The position numbers and the translations under genes are program-made. Below the pieces are notes generated by a model that did not search any database, was not told the DNA's origin, and worked only from the letters and a program-made list of their open reading frames with translations. A stretch of 64,000 nucleotides of DNA from BACL27 sp947488385 (GTDB lineage Bacteria; Actinomycetota; Acidimicrobiia; Acidimicrobiales; Ilumatobacteraceae), in assembly GCA_964203655.1 (NCBI GenBank), contig CAXNMJ010000008.1:1-64000 (forward strand), read 5' to 3'. Positions 60,546-64,000 of this stretch are shown piece by piece (within the stretch, counting starts at the first letter, position 1; each line of letters starts with the position of its first letter).

Positions 60546-61811
60546 TTATTTCTTTTTCGAGTCTGTTTGTTCTTTTCGGGCATCAAAGAAGTGGCCGAGG
60601 CGATCTCGTTTTGTCGCGAGATACGAGGCGTTCTCGGGCGTACTGTCAGTGACGATTGAAACGCGCTCAACAACTGTGAGGCCGTAGCCAGCAATGCCGC
60701 CGTATTTTGCGGGATTATTTGTCATCAATCGCAATTTGCTCGCGCCAAGATCGGCCAAGATTTGTGCGCCGATTCCGTATTCGCGGCTGTCAACAGGTAG
60801 GCCCAGTTCTAAGTTGGCGTCAACGGTGTCGAGGCCTTCATCTTGCAATGAATAGGCACGAATCTTGTGACCAATGCCGATGCCGCGACCTTCGTGACCA
60901 CGCAAGTAGACGATCACACCGCGACCTTCTTGTTGCACGGCTTGCATTGCCGTTGCAAGTTGCGGGCCACAGTCGCAACGGCGACTACCGAACACATCGC
61001 CAGTGAGACATTCGCTGTGAACACGAGTCAAAACGGGCTCGCCATTGCCGACCTCGCCGAGCACAAATGCCAAGTGCTCGATGCCGTCAATTGTGCTGCG
61101 ATATGCAACGCACTCAAACTTGCCCCACTCAGTCGGCACATTTGCCGAACCCATGCGCTCGACCAGTCGCTCGTGGTGACGGCGATATTCAATTAATCGG
61201 GCTATAGATGACATCAACAACCCGTGCTGTTTGGCGAACTTTTTAAGTTCAGGAACGCGAGCCATCGTGCCGTCATCATTTTGAATTTCACAGATCACGC
61301 CAGCTGGTTCGCAACCTGCGAGGCGAGCGAGATCAACCGAGGCCTCGGTGTGGCCAGCACGTTTGAGCACGCCACCGTCACGGGCTCGCAACGGAAAGAT
61401 GTGACCTGGGCGAGCAAAAGCACTGTGCACAATTTTTGGATCAGCGAGTGCGCACAATGTGGCCGCGCGATCAGCCGCAGAAATGCCAGTCGTTGTGCCT
61501 TCGAGCAAGTCGACTGAAATCGTAAACGCCGTGCGGTGGCTCTCAGTGTTGTTGTCAACCATCAGTGGCAGTCGCAATTCGTCGCAACGTTCACCAGTGA
61601 GTGGGGCAACAACAACGCCAGACGTGTGGCGCACCATAAAAGCGATTTTTTCGGCGGTGGCGAACTGTGCGGCCATGATCAAATCGCCCTCGTTCTCACG
61701 GTCTTCGTCGTCGACCATCACGACAAGTTCGCCACGACCGATTGCGGCAATAATCTCTTCAATTGAAGCGAAATCTGCGTCGTTATTTGAAGTGTTATTT
61801 TGCTGGTTCAT
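60546..61811 (-). CDS. ribBA: Bifunctional DHBP synthase/GTP cyclohydrolase II
   Basis: 421 residues. The N-terminal RibB domain has VDDEDRENEGDLIMAAQ (metal and substrate acids), and RAGHTEASVDLARLAG. The C-terminal RibA domain has the zinc Cys site in HSECLTGDVFGSRRCDCG and the catalytic YLRGHEGRGIGI. It makes both the 4-carbon unit and the pyrimidine precursor of riboflavin. ATG 61811 overlaps the ribD stop by four bases, so the two are coupled. Confidence 0.97.
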   Translation of the reverse strand: MNQQNNTSNNDADFASIEEIIAAIGRGELVVMVDDEDRENEGDLIMAAQFATAEKIAFMVRHTSGVVVAPLTGERCDELRLPLMVDNNTESHRTAFTISVDLLEGTTTGISAADRAATLCALADPKIVHSAFARPGHIFPLRARDGGVLKRAGHTEASVDLARLAGCEPAGVICEIQNDDGTMARVPELKKFAKQHGLLMSSIARLIEYRRHHERLVERMGSANVPTEWGKFECVAYRSTIDGIEHLAFVLGEVGNGEPVLTRVHSECLTGDVFGSRRCDCGPQLATAMQAVQQEGRGVIVYLRGHEGRGIGIGHKIRAYSLQDEGLDTVDANLELGLPVDSREYGIGAQILADLGASKLRLMTNNPAKYGGIAGYGLTVVERVSIVTDSTPENASYLATKRDRLGHFFDARKEQTDSKKK

Positions 61812-62839
61812 TTGTGTGTCTCCTGTAGTTGCGAGTTTGATTCAAGAACAATTTCAAGATCGTCGCCAAGTTGCTCTGAAGATTTGAATTTTCCACGCCA
61901 AAGTTCAGACATCGTCGCAATGCCGTGGCCTTCGAACACGGGTAGCGAGTCGTTGCCGCCAGTTATTGCCGGCGCAAGATGTAAAACATATTGATTGATT
62001 AGTTTTTCACGGTGAAAAGCGGCGGCAACTGTTGGCCCACCTTCAACAAGTAGTTGCAGCACGTCTTGGCGGCCAAGTTCGTCGAGCAGGTCAACCAACG
62101 AGCCGTTCCACTGTGTGCACGGATTAACGCGTGCTTGGGGTGAAACTTCACCGAGCACAATGCGACGCGGCGAATCGCCATCAACGTCACGCACTGTGAG
62201 TTGTGGGTCGTCCATGCGCACTGTGTTCGCTCCAACCAACACGGCGTCGCTTTGCGCACGCAAAACTTGAACGCGTTTTCGTGCGATGTCGCCGGTAATC
62301 CACATGCTGGTGCCATCTGGGGCGGCGGTGCGACCATCAAGAGTCATAGCCATTTTCAAAACAACAAATGGTCGTTTTGTTTTGCGATGATGAATGTAAG
62401 CAGCGAGTTGCGAAGAGATTTCGTCGGCGAGCACGCCAACTTCGACTGTGATGCCAGCCTCGCGCAGGCGAGCGATGCCACGACCAGAAACTTTTTCATC
62501 TGGGTCGACGATGCCCACCACAACTCGTTTGATGCCGGCATCGATTATTGCTTGCGAGCAAGGACCAGTTCGACCTGTGTGATCGCACGGTTCAAGCGTC
62601 GTATATATAGTTGCGCCTGCAGCATCAGCACCAGCGCTGGTGAGAGCCTGAACTTCGGCGTGCGGGCCGCCGACGCGGCTGGTTGATCCGTCAAAAGTTT
62701 TGCCAGTTGATGTAACGACGACGCTGCCAACCCACGGGTTTGGTCGCGAAATTAGACGTGCACGATCTGCTGCGGAGATCGCAATTTGCATCGCCTCTAA
62801 GTCGTTCACTGAAAATCTCTTTCGTTCGTCGAACGACAT
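61808..62839 (-). CDS. ribD: Bifunctional riboflavin deaminase/reductase RibD
   Basis: 343 residues from ATG 62839. The deaminase part has GGPHAEVQAL and TLEPCDHTGRTGPC (zinc Cys), the reductase part VLKMAMTLDGRTA and VGANTVRMDDPQLTVR, with LVEGGPTVAAAF at the end. It carries out steps 2 and 3 after GTP opening. A GTG at 62809, with AAAGAG before it, is an alternative start and would remove ten non-conserved residues; ATG 62839 has no clear ribosome-binding site but sits in the loop of a leader hairpin. Confidence 0.95.
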   Translation of the reverse strand: MSFDERKRFSVNDLEAMQIAISAADRARLISRPNPWVGSVVVTSTGKTFDGSTSRVGGPHAEVQALTSAGADAAGATIYTTLEPCDHTGRTGPCSQAIIDAGIKRVVVGIVDPDEKVSGRGIARLREAGITVEVGVLADEISSQLAAYIHHRKTKRPFVVLKMAMTLDGRTAAPDGTSMWITGDIARKRVQVLRAQSDAVLVGANTVRMDDPQLTVRDVDGDSPRRIVLGEVSPQARVNPCTQWNGSLVDLLDELGRQDVLQLLVEGGPTVAAAFHREKLINQYVLHLAPAITGGNDSLPVFEGHGIATMSELWRGKFKSSEQLGDDLEIVLESNSQLQETHK

Positions 62840-62888
62840 GCAGGGTCAACGAACGACGAGTCGCACAACGCGTATGCACGCGTGCGAC
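62822..62888 (-). promoter_or_regulatory. Expression-platform hairpins of the rib leader
   Basis: Between the FMN aptamer and ribD two stems form: GTCGCAC/GTGCGAC (62860-62866 with 62882-62888, with an ACGCGT palindrome in between), and TCGTTCGT/ACGAACGA (62822-62829 with 62849-62856) whose loop holds the ribD ATG. No T-run is seen, so control is probably at translation, which is inference. Confidence 0.5.
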
Positions 62889-62896
62889 GCCACCGT

Positions 62897-63020
62897 CTTC
62901 TTGCTTCCATCCGGACTTTAACCGTCGGCCCTGGAATCACACCAGATCAGTCTCACGATTGCTCGTGAGAGTCGCGGGCTTTAACCGCCGATAGGGAATC
63001 ACACCCAACCCTGCAAGAAG
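62897..63020 (-). promoter_or_regulatory. FMN riboswitch (RFN element)
   Basis: P1 is CTTCTTGC (63013-63020) with GCAAGAAG (62897-62904), read on the minus strand. Inside, conserved core pieces occur in order: GTGTGATTCCC, CGGCGGTTAAAGCC, CTGATCTGGTG with GATTCCAG, GCCGACGGTTAAAGTC and CCGGATGGAAG. A variable arm is CTCACGAGCAATCGTGAG. It binds FMN and lowers expression of ribD-ribBA-ribH. It lies 57 bases before ribD. Confidence 0.95.
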
Positions 63021-63052
63021 TTCTGTTATTTAGTTGTACTTAATTACGAGTT

Positions 63053-64000
63053 CTAGGATATTGGCAAGTCGAGCACAGTTCCACTGTGAGAATCTGGCTG
63101 TTTGCCAGTCTGTTTTTCGGCGCGCGATTCGGCTAATCCAATGGCGACGATCGAGCCGAGCACAACTACAGCCCCAAGAATTTGAATTGCCGTGATCGAC
63201 TCGTTCATCAGCATCACGCCAATTGAAATTGTGACGACCGCTTCAAAAGTCTCGACCATCGAAGTGACACCCGGGCCGATGCGTTTGATGCCCGCAAAAA
63301 AGAGCGCAGTGGCAAGCACTGTGATCACTAGAGCCATCGCGACTACGAATAGCCAACCTTGAGTATTTATTGGAAATTCAGGATTAAGAGATTTTGGTCC
63401 GAGTAGTGAAACCAAAATGAATGCCGATGCTGCACCTGTCAGGGCGATAGTCAACATTGTGAGTGGATCAGATTTCTTGGCGATGCTACCCGCGGCAACT
63501 ACATAGATGGAATGAAATACAGCCGAAAAAAAAGTAATCATGATGCCAGAAAAATTGCCATCGCCGACTTGGCCGGCAGTGAGCCAAACACCTGCCAATG
63601 TCGTGAATAGACAGACCGAGATCACGAGATTTGGTTTGTGTTTGTAGACAATCCAAGAGAGCAAGATGGCAATTGCCGGATATATATAGAAAATCACAAC
63701 GACCAAGCCAGAGTCGATGTCTTGCAGGGCGATGAAATAAAGCAGAGGTGAGACGAAAAATCCGAATGCACCAAGTGCAAAAATTTTCAGAGAGTCATTG
63801 AGGCTGGGCAAGTCTTTGAGTTGCATTTTGGCTAGGCGCACAAGAATTAAGACAATCGCTGACATCGTGAAGCGCGCGGTGAGAAAGCCCATTGGGTTCG
63901 CGCCGTTGCGTTCAAGATTTTCGGCGAACCAAGGGCCTGTGCCGTAGCCGCCACCTGCGAGCATTACGAATACGACGCCATATGCACGTGGCTTGGCATC
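63053..64000 (-). CDS. EamA/DMT-family transporter (5' end beyond window)
   Basis: At least 315 residues, open to the window edge, so the start is missing; an in-frame ATG at 63964 would cut into the first membrane helix. About ten membrane segments, two EamA repeats. Segments YFIALQDIDSGLVVVIFYIYP and FFAGIKRIGPGVTSMVETFE (the second-repeat equivalent) are the typical helix 3-4 patterns. The family exports metabolites such as amino acids, purines or vitamins across the inner membrane. Its stop lies 33 bases upstream of the FMN riboswitch, same strand. A riboflavin role is not implied, as the riboswitch is downstream of it. Confidence 0.9.
   Translation of the reverse strand, partial: DAKPRAYGVVFVMLAGGGYGTGPWFAENLERNGANPMGFLTARFTMSAIVLILVRLAKMQLKDLPSLNDSLKIFALGAFGFFVSPLLYFIALQDIDSGLVVVIFYIYPAIAILLSWIVYKHKPNLVISVCLFTTLAGVWLTAGQVGDGNFSGIMITFFSAVFHSIYVVAAGSIAKKSDPLTMLTIALTGAASAFILVSLLGPKSLNPEFPINTQGWLFVVAMALVITVLATALFFAGIKRIGPGVTSMVETFEAVVTISIGVMLMNESITAIQILGAVVVLGSIVAIGLAESRAEKQTGKQPDSHSGTVLDLPIS

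Overview
The window is a bacterial housekeeping locus with moderate base composition. Gene order points to an actinobacterium, possibly a moderate-GC Acidimicrobiia-type lineage. The evidence is the run tRNA-Trp, secE, nusG, rplK, rplA, rplJ, rplL, rpoB, rpoC, rpsL, rpsG, fusA, tuf and rpsJ, followed by the S10, spc and alpha operons. After these come acpS, alr, tsaE, tsaB, rimI, tsaD and CIRCE-controlled groESL. Class-level placement is inference.

Region 1 (1-9014) holds surface-glycan genes lying between tRNA genes. A tRNA 3' end, probably Tyr, is followed by a heptose-type nucleotidyltransferase, a glycosyltransferase-like protein, a TIGR04372-type protein and a convergent GNAT. Then come tRNA-Thr(GGT), tRNA-Met(CAT), an ABC flippase-type exporter, gmhA, a frameshifted epimerase, a second nucleotidyltransferase, a badly damaged PfkB/HldE-type kinase and an HddC-like nucleotidyltransferase. 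Together these look like synthesis and export of a heptose-containing envelope glycan.

Region 2 (9076-28220) carries tRNA-Trp, secE-nusG, the L11/L1/L10/L7-12 genes, rpoBC and the str operon. Three intruders break it: a second TIGR04372 gene between rplA and rplJ, a 5'-truncated methyltransferase remnant right behind rpoC, and a membrane-anchored HtrA-type protease between rpsJ and rplC. S12 carries Arg at position 88, where Lys is usual.

Region 3 (28284-46548) begins with a promoter and a highly structured untranslated leader before rplC. It continues through rplC-rplO, secY, adk, infA, rpmJ, rpsM, rpsK, rpsD, rpoA, rplQ, truA, rplM, rpsI and glmM. No map lies between adk and infA.

Region 4 (46576-59436) starts with a 1135-residue GlmS-type protein, almost twice the usual size. 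It is followed by acpS, an alr with one frame break that reads on into tsaE, then tsaB, rimI, tsaD, dus and maf. CIRCE-groES-groEL, a small membrane protein, a 56-residue protein and a frameshifted NUDIX gene complete it.

Region 5 (59447-64000, minus strand) has a secreted phospholipase A2, a riboflavin operon (ribD-ribBA-ribH) behind an FMN riboswitch, and an EamA-family transporter cut by the window edge.

Single-base frame breaks occur in the epimerase, kinase, methyltransferase, alr and NUDIX genes, while all ribosomal and RNA polymerase genes are clean. The kinase has so many lesions that real decay is plausible. The lone breaks in alr and NUDIX may be sequence errors.
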